64,000 bases of DNA, from positions 1 to 64,000 of the forward strand of contig JAILRB010000054.1 in the NCBI GenBank assembly GCA_024698585.1, given 5' to 3'. Below are positions 1 through 8,542 of the stretch, piece by piece. Both the position numbers and the translations under genes were made by a program. Position 1 is the stretch's first letter; every line of letters begins with the position of its first letter. The stretch is from Eubacterium sp. Its GTDB lineage: Bacteria > Bacillota > Clostridia > Lachnospirales > Lachnospiraceae. Below the pieces are notes generated by a model that ran no database searches, was not told the origin of the DNA, and worked only from the letters and a program-made list of their open reading frames with translations.

Positions 1-19
1 GTTTAAGGAGGTGTAAACC

Positions 20-199
20 ATGTCTATCTGTCCAAAGAATAAATCTTCAAAAGGAAGAAGAGATAAGAGAAGAGCTAACTGGAAAATGGAAGCTCCAAAT
101 CTTGTTAAGTGCAGTAAGTGTGGAGCTTTAATGATGCCACACAGAGTATGCAAGGCATGCGGAAGCTATAACAAGAAAGAAATCGTTGCTGTTGACTAA
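20..199 (+). CDS. rpmF: 50S ribosomal protein L32
   Basis: Structural protein of the large ribosomal subunit, 59 residues, the usual L32 length. It opens with the basic stretch typical of L32 (lysine/arginine rich to about residue 22) and carries two CxxC knuckles, C31-x2-C34 and C44-x2-C47, so this is the zinc-binding (C+) form. An AAGGAGGTG ribosome binding site lies 6 bases before the ATG. A rho-independent terminator follows, so it is probably the end of an upstream operon (often yceD-rpmF in Firmicutes, outside this window) and separate from plsX. Confidence 0.97.
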   Translation: MSICPKNKSSKGRRDKRRANWKMEAPNLVKCSKCGALMMPHRVCKACGSYNKKEIVAVD

Positions 200-217
200 T
201 TAACGGTATGATTTGAA

Positions 218-254
218 AAAGAAGACTTCGGCGAGAACGAGGTCTTCTTTTTTT
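218..254 (+). terminator. Rho-independent terminator after rpmF
   Basis: Inverted repeat AAAGAAGAC (218-226) / GTCTTCTTT (242-250) followed by further Ts to 254. It separates rpmF from the plsX promoter. Confidence 0.85.
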
Positions 255-279
255 GCATCTGTCATGAGAAAATGCTGAA

Positions 280-292
280 CTTGATTTTCAAG
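280..292. promoter_or_regulatory. Candidate FabT-like operator over the plsX -35
   Basis: Inverted repeat CTTGA-TTT-TCAAG. Its core, TTGA-N3-TCAA, is the core I recall for the operator of FabT, the MarR-family repressor of fatty acid synthesis in streptococci and lactococci. It overlaps the -35 hexamer at 281-286, where a repressor would block polymerase. That a FabT-like protein binds here is inference; no regulator gene is in the window. Confidence 0.35.
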
Positions 293-309
293 GGGTTTTT
301 TAGTATAGT
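281..309 (+). promoter_or_regulatory. Sigma-A promoter of plsX-acpP
   Basis: TTGATT (281-286), a 17-base spacer, then TATAGT (304-309). Transcription would start near 316, ahead of the plsX ribosome binding site at 323-330. This also argues against a plsX start upstream at 272. Confidence 0.6.
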
Positions 310-337
310 ATTCAATGTATGCGAGGAGGAAGATTGT

Positions 338-1348
338 ATGTCTAAAACAATTGTTGCATTAGATTGTATGGGTGGAGATTACGCTCCCCTTGAAATCGTA
401 AAAGGTGCGGTAGAAGCCGTACAGGAAAGTGATCAGGTTTTTGTGAAACTGGTTGGTAAACAGGAACTGATTGAAGAAGAATTAAAGAAATACAGTGGAT
501 ATAATAAAGATGCCTTGGAAATCGTCAATGCGACACAGGTCATTGAAATGGGAGAATCTCCTGTTGCGGCCATTCGGGAAAAGACAGATTCCTCTTTGGT
601 GAAATGTCAGTATATGGTTAAACATGGAGAAGCGGATGCCATGGTGTCTGCCGGAAGTACCGGAGCAAACCTGGTTGGTGGCCATGTAATCATTGGAAGA
701 ATCAGAGGGGTGGAACGTCCACCGCTTGCTCCGTTAATCCCAACAGAACAGGGGGTAACCCTTTTGATTGACTGTGGAGCCAATGTTGATGCCAGACCAT
801 CTCATCTGGTACAGTTTGCTAAAATGGGATCCGTATATATGGAAGAAGTTGTGGGTATTAAAAATCCAAAAGTTGGATTAGTAAATATCGGAACCGAAGA
901 AGAAAAGGGAAATGCTTTAACCAAAGAGGCTTTTCAGTTATTAAAGGAAACAGATGGAATTAATTTCGTGGGTAATGTGGAAGCCAGAGATATTCCTGCC
1001 GGTGTAGCGGATGTTGTTGTCTGCGATGCCTTTGTGGGAAATGTGATTCTGAAAACCTACGAGGGCGTTGGTTCTACGATGTTGAAAAAAGTGAAGAGTG
1101 GATTAATGGCGAATCTGAAAACAAAGATTGGCGCCCTATTAATCAAGAATAGCTTAAAAAAGACCTTAAAAGGATTCAGCATTGAAGAATATGGTGGAGC
1201 ACCGTTGTTAGGATTAAGAGGATTGTTGGTAAAAACCCATGGGAATTCCAAGTCTGTAGAGGTTAAGAATTCAATCCTTCAGTGCATCACTTTCAAGGAA
1301 GCTGATGTGAATGAAAAATTCAAGGAAAAATTAAATTTAAAGAAATAA
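338..1348 (+). CDS. plsX: Phosphate acyltransferase PlsX
   Basis: Converts acyl-ACP and phosphate to acyl-phosphate, the donor PlsY uses for glycerol-3-phosphate acylation; peripheral to the inner face of the membrane. 336 residues, normal for the family, with the N-terminal ALDCMGGDYAP signature and internal SAGSTGA and IDCGAN motifs. An in-frame ATG at 272 exists, but GAGGAGGA at 323-330 points to the ATG at 338 and the promoter lies at 281-309, so I use 338. Followed 12 bases later by acpP, an ordinary plsX-acpP pair. Confidence 0.97.
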   Translation: MSKTIVALDCMGGDYAPLEIVKGAVEAVQESDQVFVKLVGKQELIEEELKKYSGYNKDALEIVNATQVIEMGESPVAAIREKTDSSLVKCQYMVKHGEADAMVSAGSTGANLVGGHVIIGRIRGVERPPLAPLIPTEQGVTLLIDCGANVDARPSHLVQFAKMGSVYMEEVVGIKNPKVGLVNIGTEEEKGNALTKEAFQLLKETDGINFVGNVEARDIPAGVADVVVCDAFVGNVILKTYEGVGSTMLKKVKSGLMANLKTKIGALLIKNSLKKTLKGFSIEEYGGAPLLGLRGLLVKTHGNSKSVEVKNSILQCITFKEADVNEKFKEKLNLKK

Positions 1349-1360
1349 AGGAGGTTCCTT

Positions 1361-1591
1361 ATGGAATTCGAAAGATTAGCAAGTGCAATTGCAGAAGTAT
1401 TAGATATTGATCAGAGCACAATTACAGAAGACAGCAAGTTTGTGGATGATTTAGGAGCTGATTCCTTAGACGTTCTTGAAATTGTTATGGGAATCGAAGA
1501 TGAATTTGGAATCAAGGTTCCAACAGAAGCAACCGGAAGCATCGTTACTGTAGGAGATGCTTTTGAAGCAATTAAGAAAGCACTTCAGTAG
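1361..1591 (+). CDS. acpP: Acyl carrier protein
   Basis: Carries growing fatty acyl chains on a 4'-phosphopantetheine arm. 76 residues, acidic; the prosthetic group attaches to Ser35 in the GADSLD motif. AAGGAGG lies just before the ATG. It follows plsX closely and is followed at once by a terminator, so plsX-acpP is a two-gene transcription unit, with some read-through into rnc possible. Confidence 0.98.
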   Translation: MEFERLASAIAEVLDIDQSTITEDSKFVDDLGADSLDVLEIVMGIEDEFGIKVPTEATGSIVTVGDAFEAIKKALQ

Positions 1592-1612
1592 GAAAGAATA
1601 TTGAATACAAAG

Positions 1613-1638
1613 AAAGCCCTATGGATATAGGGCTTTTT
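1613..1638 (+). terminator. Rho-independent terminator after acpP
   Basis: Perfect stem AAAGCCCTAT (1613-1622) / ATAGGGCTTT (1627-1636) with a four-base loop and a T run to 1638. The in-frame ATG at 1621 lies inside this hairpin and is therefore an unlikely start for rnc. Confidence 0.85.
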
Positions 1639-1656
1639 CGTGGTAAAGGAAAAAGA

Positions 1657-2340
1657 ATGAACCAGGATTATCATCATTTAGAAGAAAAAATCAAATATGA
1701 GTTTCAGGACAAGGAACTGCTGATTAACGCATTGACCCATACGTCCTTCGCCAACGAACATCGTGGGCAGAAGGTGGTGGACAATGAACGTCTGGAATTT
1801 TTGGGAGATGCAGTACTGGAAATGATTTCCAGTGAGTTTTTATATAAGCATATGAAGACCATGTCCGAAGGAAACATGTCAAAGCTGCGTGCCAGTCTGG
1901 TTTGTGAACCAACACTGGCGTTGGACGCACAGGAAATCGATCTGCCGGAATATATTTACCTTGGAAAAGGGGAAGAAGCTACCGGTGGCCGGTCCAGAGC
2001 CTCTATTGTTTCTGATGCTTTGGAAGCATTAATTGGGGCAATCTTTTTGGATGGCGGCATTGAAGCGGCGAAAGGGTTTATATACAGTTTTGTCTTAAAC
2101 GACATTGAAAATAAGAGAATGTTCCATGACAGTAAGACCATCCTTCAGGAAAGAATTGATGCGGTGAAATCAGGAACACTGTCTTATCGGATTGTTCAGG
2201 AATCCGGACCGGATCATAACAAGACCTTTGAAGCAGTTGCCATGTTGGATGATAAGATTATTGGTCGTGGTATAGGGCAGAATAAGAAGACTGCGGAACA
2301 GCAGGCTGCCTATGAGGCTTTAAAACAATTGGAAAAATAA
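1657..2340 (+). CDS. rnc: Ribonuclease III
   Basis: Double-strand-specific endoribonuclease that processes rRNA precursors and structured mRNAs. 227 residues from the chosen start: catalytic RIIID domain with the signature NERLEFLGDAVLE at about 43-55, then a dsRNA-binding domain from about 155 to the end. An upstream in-frame ATG at 1621 is in the acpP terminator; the ATG at 1657 has AAAGGA at 1645-1650, so I start there. Standard rnc-smc-ftsY order follows. Confidence 0.96.
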   Translation: MNQDYHHLEEKIKYEFQDKELLINALTHTSFANEHRGQKVVDNERLEFLGDAVLEMISSEFLYKHMKTMSEGNMSKLRASLVCEPTLALDAQEIDLPEYIYLGKGEEATGGRSRASIVSDALEALIGAIFLDGGIEAAKGFIYSFVLNDIENKRMFHDSKTILQERIDAVKSGTLSYRIVQESGPDHNKTFEAVAMLDDKIIGRGIGQNKKTAEQQAAYEALKQLEK

Positions 2341-2364
2341 ATCAGACACTGATTGGAGAATAAA

Positions 2365-5300
2365 ATGTATTTAAAAAGTATTGAAATACACGGATTTAAA
2401 TCCTTTGCAAATAAAATTAACTTTGAATTCCATAATGGAATTACCGGAATTGTGGGACCGAACGGTTCCGGAAAAAGTAACGTTGCCGATGCGGTGCGTT
2501 GGGTTTTGGGAGAGCAGAAGATTAAACAGCTTCGTGGCGCAAAAATGGAAGATGTCATTTTCGCCGGTACTCAGAACAGAAAACCAATGGGTTATGCGTA
2601 TGTGGCAATTACCTTTGATAATTCGGATCATAAATTGAATGTGGACTACAATGAAGTAACGGTATCCCGTCGTTTGTTCCGTTCCGGAGAAAGTGAATAC
2701 ATGATTAATGGTACTCAGGTACGTCTTCGTGACATTAATGAAATGTTTTACGATACCGGTATCGGAAAAGAGGGATATTCCATTATCGGACAGGGTCAGA
2801 TTGATAAAATCTTAAGTGGAAAGCCGGAAGAACGTCGAGAATTATTTGATGAAGCGGCTGGAATCGTTAAGTTTAAACGTCGTAAAAACGAAGCTATGAA
2901 GAAACTGGATGATGAAAACCAGAATCTGGTTCGTGTGACGGATATTTTAGGCGAATTGGAACGTCAGGTCGTGCCGTTGGAAAAACAGTGCGAAAAGGCG
3001 AAGCGTTATTTGGTCTTAAAGGATGATTTGAAAGTCAATGATGTCAATATGTTCTTAATTGAAATTGATGAAATCAAGAATCGTTTAGCGAACATTGATG
3101 AAAAGATTAAGATTGCTTCCAATGACATGCAGACTGCCAATGATGAATTTGAACAGATTAAGGCAGACTATACCAAGTTAGAGCAGATTATTGAAGATAT
3201 TAATCTGTCAGTGGAACAGAAAAAAGAAAAACTGAATGAGCTGGTTTTAAACATTGAAAAGTTTGAAGGACAGATCAATGTTATTAAGGAACAGATTAAT
3301 TCGGCGAAAAACAACGAATCTTACATTAACCAGAGAATTTCATCCATCACGGAAGAAATCGCCGGTTATAACAAGGAATTAGATGCTTCCACCAAGGAAA
3401 AAGATGATAATGAAGCAAAGTTTAATGAAATCTTAAGCAGTCAGAGTTCCATTAATACAGAAATTGCGGAATTAAATGATCAGTTTAACCATTTGGAAGA
3501 AGAAATTGAGGCGCATAAGGCTGAGATTATCGAATTATTAAATTCCAAGGCGCTCATTAAAACACAGATTCAGAAGTTTGATACCTTACTGGAACAGGTT
3601 AACATCCGAAAGGCTCAGTTAAATCAGAAATTGATTGAATTCCAGAGCCAGAAGGAAAGTCAGGAACAGGTTATTGAGGAATTCCAGGGGCAGTTAAAAG
3701 ACATTGAACAGGAAATTGCAGATGTTCAGGGAACCTTGAGCGAGTATAAGGCTGATTTGGCTGATTTACGTGTGAAAAATTCTGAATTATCCAAGGATTT
3801 AAGTAAGAATCAGGAAGAATACCATAAGTCCAAGTCTAATCTGGAAGCGTTAAAGAACCTGACAGAACGTTATGAAGGATATGGAAACAGCATTAAGAAG
3901 GTTATGGAACTGAAAAGTTCGAAAAAAGGAATCATCGGTGTTGTTGCGGATATCATTAAAGTAGATAAGAAATATGAAGTGGCTATTGAAACATCTTTGG
4001 GTGGTAATATTCAGAACATTGTTACGGATACGGAAACCACAGCCAAGGAAACCATTGAATATTTAAAGAAAAATAAATACGGACGCGCCACATTCCTTCC
4101 GTTAAGCAGTATGAGCAATAAAACGAACTTTAATGCTCCGGATGCGTTGGAAGAAAAGGGTGTTATTGGGCTTGCCAGTGATCTGGTGGACATTGATAAG
4201 AAATACGAAGGGGTTGCCAAGTATCTGTTAGGTCGTGTCATGGTAGTAGATACCATTGATAATGCAATTGCCATCGAACGAAAATATCGTTATACCATCC
4301 GTATTGTTACTCTGGAAGGTGAATACCTGAACGTGGGTGGTTCCATTTCCGGTGGTGCGTTTAAGAATACAAGTAATCTTTTAGGTCGTCGACGTGAAAT
4401 CGAAGATCTGGAAAAGCACTTGAAGGAATTAAAGACAGAAAAAGATCAGCTGGATAAGGATTTGGTGGAAAACCGTGGTCGTATCAGTGTACTGAACGAA
4501 GAAATCTCTAAGGTTTCCAATGCGCTTCAGGAACAGCAGCTGATTAAGAATACCATTGAAATCAATCTGAAACAGGCGACTCAGAAGAAAGATACACTGG
4601 TTAATGAATATCAGGATTACACTAAGGAAAGTGACAACATTTCCGTGGAAATCGAAGATATCCATAAGAACAGTTCGGAATTAAATAATGAATTATCCGG
4701 AACCGAGGACCGTAGCGTGGAACTGGAACAGATGATTCGCGAAAAGACAGAAAGACTGAATGGGTTGAAGGAACAGCAGATTGAAAAAGGTTCTATTTTG
4801 GAGGAAATCAATATTGAGATTTCCGGAATGAAACAGAAACATGAATTTATTGTGGAAAAAATACATCGTTCAGAAGAACAGATTCGCGATTTGAATCAAG
4901 AACTGGATCGAATCAAGAATAATTCCAAGGAAAATGATGTGGAAATTTCTGCCCGTCTGGAAGCGATTGAAGGCTTCACCAAGGAAGTGGAAAAATCCAG
5001 GGAAATGATTGAAACCTTAAAGAAAGAAATCAAAAATGCTGAAGCAGAAAAAGAATCTCAAAGTAAGGAGCATAAAGATTTCTTTGAAAAGCGTGAAAAC
5101 TTATCCAAGAAGATTTCTGATTTAGATAAGGAAATTTACCGTTTATCCAGCCAGAAAGAATCTTTGGAAGAAAAAACAGACAGCAAAGAAAGCTATATGT
5201 GGAATGAATATGAAATCACCTATCGTAAGGCTTTGGAAATGAAGGATGATGAATATTCTGATAAGGCTGCGATTCGTGAAAACATTGCATCCATTCGAAA

Positions 5301-5925
5301 AGAAATGAAATCCCTTGGGGATGTGAATATTAATGCCATTGAAGAATTTAAGGAAGTCAACGAACGTTACCAGTTCATGAAGAACCAGCATGATGATTTG
5401 ATGGAAGCAAGAGATAATCTTCTGAAAATCATTGATGAATTGGAATCCGGAATGCGTAAGCAATTCAAGGAAAAATTCGAAGAAATCAAAACCGAATTTG
5501 ACGTAGTCTTTAAGGAACTCTTCGGAGGTGGTAAAGGTACCATTGAATTGACAGAAGCTGATGATATTCTGGAAGCAGGAATTAATATTATTTCCCAGCC
5601 ACCTGGAAAGAAATTGCAAAATATGATGCAGTTGTCCGGTGGAGAAAAAGCACTGACGGCAATCAGCTTATTGTTTGCCATTCAGAACCTGAAACCATCG
5701 CCATTCTGTCTCTTAGACGAAATTGAAGCGGCGTTGGATGGTTCTAACGTAGTTCGTTTTGCAGAATACTTACATAAACTGACTGCAAATACCCAGTTCA
5801 TTGTAATTACTCATCGGCGAGGAACCATGAACTGTGCAGACCGTTTATATGGTATTACCATGCAGGAAAAGGGAATTTCCGCACTGGTATCTGTGGACTT
5901 ATTGGAAAATGAATTAAGTAAATAA
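2365..5925 (+). CDS. smc: Chromosome condensation ATPase SMC
   Basis: SMC subunit of the condensin complex with ScpA/ScpB; organises and helps segregate the chromosome. 1186 residues: N-terminal head with Walker A GPNGSGKS (31-38), long coiled coil, hinge roughly 500-680 (GIIGVVADII onward), second coiled coil, and C-terminal head with ABC signature LSGGEKAL and Walker B CLLDEIEAALD. A TTG at 2353 is in frame, but GGAG at 2355-2358 is correctly spaced for the ATG at 2365. In the rnc-smc-ftsY operon. Confidence 0.97.
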   Translation: MYLKSIEIHGFKSFANKINFEFHNGITGIVGPNGSGKSNVADAVRWVLGEQKIKQLRGAKMEDVIFAGTQNRKPMGYAYVAITFDNSDHKLNVDYNEVTVSRRLFRSGESEYMINGTQVRLRDINEMFYDTGIGKEGYSIIGQGQIDKILSGKPEERRELFDEAAGIVKFKRRKNEAMKKLDDENQNLVRVTDILGELERQVVPLEKQCEKAKRYLVLKDDLKVNDVNMFLIEIDEIKNRLANIDEKIKIASNDMQTANDEFEQIKADYTKLEQIIEDINLSVEQKKEKLNELVLNIEKFEGQINVIKEQINSAKNNESYINQRISSITEEIAGYNKELDASTKEKDDNEAKFNEILSSQSSINTEIAELNDQFNHLEEEIEAHKAEIIELLNSKALIKTQIQKFDTLLEQVNIRKAQLNQKLIEFQSQKESQEQVIEEFQGQLKDIEQEIADVQGTLSEYKADLADLRVKNSELSKDLSKNQEEYHKSKSNLEALKNLTERYEGYGNSIKKVMELKSSKKGIIGVVADIIKVDKKYEVAIETSLGGNIQNIVTDTETTAKETIEYLKKNKYGRATFLPLSSMSNKTNFNAPDALEEKGVIGLASDLVDIDKKYEGVAKYLLGRVMVVDTIDNAIAIERKYRYTIRIVTLEGEYLNVGGSISGGAFKNTSNLLGRRREIEDLEKHLKELKTEKDQLDKDLVENRGRISVLNEEISKVSNALQEQQLIKNTIEINLKQATQKKDTLVNEYQDYTKESDNISVEIEDIHKNSSELNNELSGTEDRSVELEQMIREKTERLNGLKEQQIEKGSILEEINIEISGMKQKHEFIVEKIHRSEEQIRDLNQELDRIKNNSKENDVEISARLEAIEGFTKEVEKSREMIETLKKEIKNAEAEKESQSKEHKDFFEKRENLSKKISDLDKEIYRLSSQKESLEEKTDSKESYMWNEYEITYRKALEMKDDEYSDKAAIRENIASIRKEMKSLGDVNINAIEEFKEVNERYQFMKNQHDDLMEARDNLLKIIDELESGMRKQFKEKFEEIKTEFDVVFKELFGGGKGTIELTEADDILEAGINIISQPPGKKLQNMMQLSGGEKALTAISLLFAIQNLKPSPFCLLDEIEAALDGSNVVRFAEYLHKLTANTQFIVITHRRGTMNCADRLYGITMQEKGISALVSVDLLENELSK

Positions 5926-5950
5926 GAAATTGGATTAGATTGGAGAAACT

Positions 5951-6868
5951 ATGGCTGTTAAATTTTTTAATAAATTGGTATCGGGACTCAGCAAAACCAG
6001 AAACAATATTGTTTCCGGACTGAATTCCATTTTTACCGGATTTTCCCATATTGATGATGAGTTTTATGAAGAATTGGAAGAAATTCTGATTATGAGTGAC
6101 ATCGGAGTTAATACGACGGAAGAAATTCTCGACAACCTGAGAGAACAGGTGAAGGAACAGCATATTAAGGAACCGATGGATTGTAAGGATTTATTGATTC
6201 AGAACATTGAGGAACAGATGGACTTAGGCGAAAATGCTTATGACTTTGAACAGGAACGTTCCGTGGTTCTGGTCATTGGGGTCAATGGTGTGGGAAAAAC
6301 CACATCCATTGGAAAGCTTGCCAGTCAGTTTAAGAATGATGGAAAGAAAGTTGTTCTTGCAGCGGCAGATACATTCCGTGCAGCTGCCGGAAATCAGTTA
6401 AAGGAATGGGCGATTCGTTCCAATACAGATATTGTCATGGGAGCGGAAGGTTCTGATCCGGGATCTGTTTTGTTTGATGCCATTCAGTCGGCAAAAAACA
6501 AGAATGCAGATATTCTGTTATGTGATACTGCCGGAAGATTGCATAACAAAAAGAATCTTATGGAAGAATTAAAGAAACTGGACCGCATCATTGAGAAGGA
6601 ATATACCGGTTGTCGCAGGGAAAACTTTATTGTATTAGATGCTACTACCGGGCAGAATGCATTAGCTCAGGCGAAACAGTTTCAGGAATGTGCTGATATT
6701 ACCGGTGTCATTCTTACAAAGATGGATGGTTCCGCAAAAGGTGGAATTGCCATTGCAATCCAGTCAGAACTTGGCATTCCGGTGAAATACATCGGCGTGG
6801 GAGAGCAGATTGAAGATTTACAAAAATTTGATGCCCATGATTTTGTTCAGGCATTGTTTACAGAATAA
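5951..6868 (+). CDS. ftsY: Signal recognition particle receptor FtsY
   Basis: SRP receptor GTPase that docks ribosome-SRP complexes at the membrane translocon. 305 residues: helical N domain, then the G domain with GVNGVGKT (110-117), DTAGR and TKMDG motifs. It has essentially only the NG domain and lacks the long acidic A domain of enterobacterial FtsY, as is normal for Firmicutes. Starts 25 bases after smc. Its partner ffh lies 1.7 kb downstream. Confidence 0.97.
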   Translation: MAVKFFNKLVSGLSKTRNNIVSGLNSIFTGFSHIDDEFYEELEEILIMSDIGVNTTEEILDNLREQVKEQHIKEPMDCKDLLIQNIEEQMDLGENAYDFEQERSVVLVIGVNGVGKTTSIGKLASQFKNDGKKVVLAAADTFRAAAGNQLKEWAIRSNTDIVMGAEGSDPGSVLFDAIQSAKNKNADILLCDTAGRLHNKKNLMEELKKLDRIIEKEYTGCRRENFIVLDATTGQNALAQAKQFQECADITGVILTKMDGSAKGGIAIAIQSELGIPVKYIGVGEQIEDLQKFDAHDFVQALFTE

Positions 6869-6882
6869 TTCGGGAGGTTGTC

Positions 6883-8103
6883 ATGGAAGAGAAATTAACC
6901 TTGAAAAAATTTGAAGAAGCCAGTGAAATTGTAAAGAAAGTTACCTTAAATACGAATCTGATTTACAGTGATTACTTTAGTGACATGACTGGAAATCAGG
7001 TCTATATCAAACCGGAAAATATGCAGTTTACCGGTGCTTATAAGGTAAGAGGTGCTTATTATAAAATCAGTACCCTTTCCGAAGAAGAAAGGGAGCGTGG
7101 TCTGATTACTGCATCGGCAGGAAATCATGCTCAGGGTGTGGCTTATGCGGCAAAGCTTTACGGAGCAAAAGCAACCATTGTTATGCCGACCATTACACCG
7201 TTGATGAAAGTAAATCGTACCAAGAGTTATGGCGCGGATGTGATTTTATACGGTGATGTGTATGATGATGCATGTAATTACGCATTGAATTTAGCGCAGA
7301 AAGAAGGATATACTTTTATTCATCCTTTTGATGATTTAGATGTGGCTACGGGACAGGGTTCCATTGCTATGGAAATCTTTAAAGAACTTCCAACTGTGGA
7401 TTATATTTTAGTGCCAATCGGCGGAGGCGGACTTGCTACCGGTGTCAGTACTTTGGCAAAACTTTTGAATCCTAGAATTAAGGTGATTGGTGTGGAACCG
7501 GAAGAAGCAGCATGTATGAAGGCCTCTTTAGAAGCTGGAGAAGTTACTACTCTGAATTCTGCAAATACCATTGCGGATGGTACCGCTGTAAAGACACCGG
7601 GAGAAAAATTGTTCCCGTATATTCGTGATAATATCGATGAAATCATTACCATTAAGGATGAGGAATTAATTGATGTCTTTTTGGATATGGTTGAAAATCA
7701 CAAACTGGTGGCGGAAAATTCCGGACTTTTAACAGTAGCCGCATTAAAACATCTGAAATGTAAGGATAAGAAAGTGGTTTCCATTATTAGTGGTGGAAAT
7801 ATGGATATCATTACCATGTCATCCATTTTACAGCATGGTCTGATTCAGCGAGGCAGAGTATTTACGGTATCCGTGCTTTTACCGGATAAGCCGGGACAGT
7901 TGGTTCGTGTGGCGGAAGCAATTGCTGAACAGCAGGGCAATGTTATTAAACTGGAACATAATCAGTTTGTTTCAGTTAATAGAAATGCTGCCGTGGAACT
8001 TCGTGTAACCATTGAATCCTTTGGACATGACCATAAAGCAGCAATTTTAAAAGACTTAGAAGAAAAAGGATATCGACCAAAAGAGGTTCGACCAAACTTA
8101 TAA
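6883..8103 (+). CDS. ilvA: Threonine ammonia-lyase with ACT domain
   Basis: PLP enzyme deaminating threonine (and serine) to 2-oxobutyrate, the first step of isoleucine synthesis or threonine catabolism. 406 residues: fold-type II PLP domain with Schiff-base Lys54 in TGAYKVRGA, the phosphate-binding loop GGGGLATG, and a C-terminal ACT domain from about 325 (FTVSVLLPDKPGQL). The single ACT domain and length fit the 'medium' TdcB-like class, so biosynthetic versus catabolic use cannot be settled. It sits 14 bases after ftsY and ends at a strong terminator. Confidence 0.93.
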   Translation: MEEKLTLKKFEEASEIVKKVTLNTNLIYSDYFSDMTGNQVYIKPENMQFTGAYKVRGAYYKISTLSEEERERGLITASAGNHAQGVAYAAKLYGAKATIVMPTITPLMKVNRTKSYGADVILYGDVYDDACNYALNLAQKEGYTFIHPFDDLDVATGQGSIAMEIFKELPTVDYILVPIGGGGLATGVSTLAKLLNPRIKVIGVEPEEAACMKASLEAGEVTTLNSANTIADGTAVKTPGEKLFPYIRDNIDEIITIKDEELIDVFLDMVENHKLVAENSGLLTVAALKHLKCKDKKVVSIISGGNMDIITMSSILQHGLIQRGRVFTVSVLLPDKPGQLVRVAEAIAEQQGNVIKLEHNQFVSVNRNAAVELRVTIESFGHDHKAAILKDLEEKGYRPKEVRPNL

Positions 8104-8110
8104 GAAAAAA

Positions 8111-8142
8111 GGTGTCAAGAAAAAATACTTGACACCTTTTTT
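8111..8142 (+). terminator. Rho-independent terminator after ilvA
   Basis: Perfect stem GGTGTCAAG (8111-8119) / CTTGACACC (8128-8136) followed by six Ts. Its descending arm contains the TTGACA that serves as -35 of the next promoter. Confidence 0.92.
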
Positions 8143-8157
8143 CTGTTGTAGTAGTAT
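8129..8157 (+). promoter_or_regulatory. Sigma-A promoter of ylxM-ffh embedded in the terminator
   Basis: TTGACA (8129-8134), a 17-base spacer, TAGTAT (8152-8157). The -35 is part of the 3' arm of the ilvA terminator. Transcription would start near 8164, before the AAAAGGTG site of ylxM. Confidence 0.65.
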
Positions 8158-8181
8158 ACTCTAGGATAGAAAAGGTGCAAT

Positions 8182-8514
8182 ATGAAGGATATCATTAAAA
8201 GTTCAATGCTCTATGATTTCTATGGAGAGTTATTGACAGAACATCAAAAAGAAATATTTGAAGATTTTTTTCTCAATGATTTAAGCCTTGCAGAGATTGC
8301 AGAAGATCGAGGGATTTCCAGACAGGGAGTTCATGATTTGGTAAAGCGGTGTGAGAAGACCTTGAATGGATACGAGGAAAAATTACATTTAGTAGAACGA
8401 TTTTCTAAGACGAAGGAAGAGGTTTCCATGATTTGTACTTTGGCAGATCAGAAAGATGAGAAAAGTCTTTTGAAAATCAAAGAGATTGCACAGGAAATAT
8501 TGGAAAACTATTAA
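8182..8514 (+). CDS. ylxM: YlxM/p13-family DNA-binding protein, SRP-associated
   Basis: Small helix-turn-helix protein of the UPF0122 family. 110 residues with a sigma-70 region-4-like HTH (LSLAEIAEDRGISRQGVHDLVKR, about 33-55). The family is encoded almost always just upstream of ffh, as here (28 bases), and the streptococcal homologue was reported to bind SRP RNA and Ffh; the role in this organism is inferred from that. Has its own promoter. Confidence 0.9.
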   Translation: MKDIIKSSMLYDFYGELLTEHQKEIFEDFFLNDLSLAEIAEDRGISRQGVHDLVKRCEKTLNGYEEKLHLVERFSKTKEEVSMICTLADQKDEKSLLKIKEIAQEILENY

Positions 8515-8542
8515 GTGATGCAGTTTTATTAGGAGGTTTGCT

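Noticed and set aside
272-337. Longer plsX start at 272
   Set aside because: Lies upstream of or within the promoter; the ribosome binding site and conserved N-terminus support 338.
5143-5681. Minus-strand open frames of 104 and 158 codons inside smc
   Set aside because: They mirror the codon pattern of smc, lack ribosome sites and resemble no protein I know; they are shadows of the real gene.
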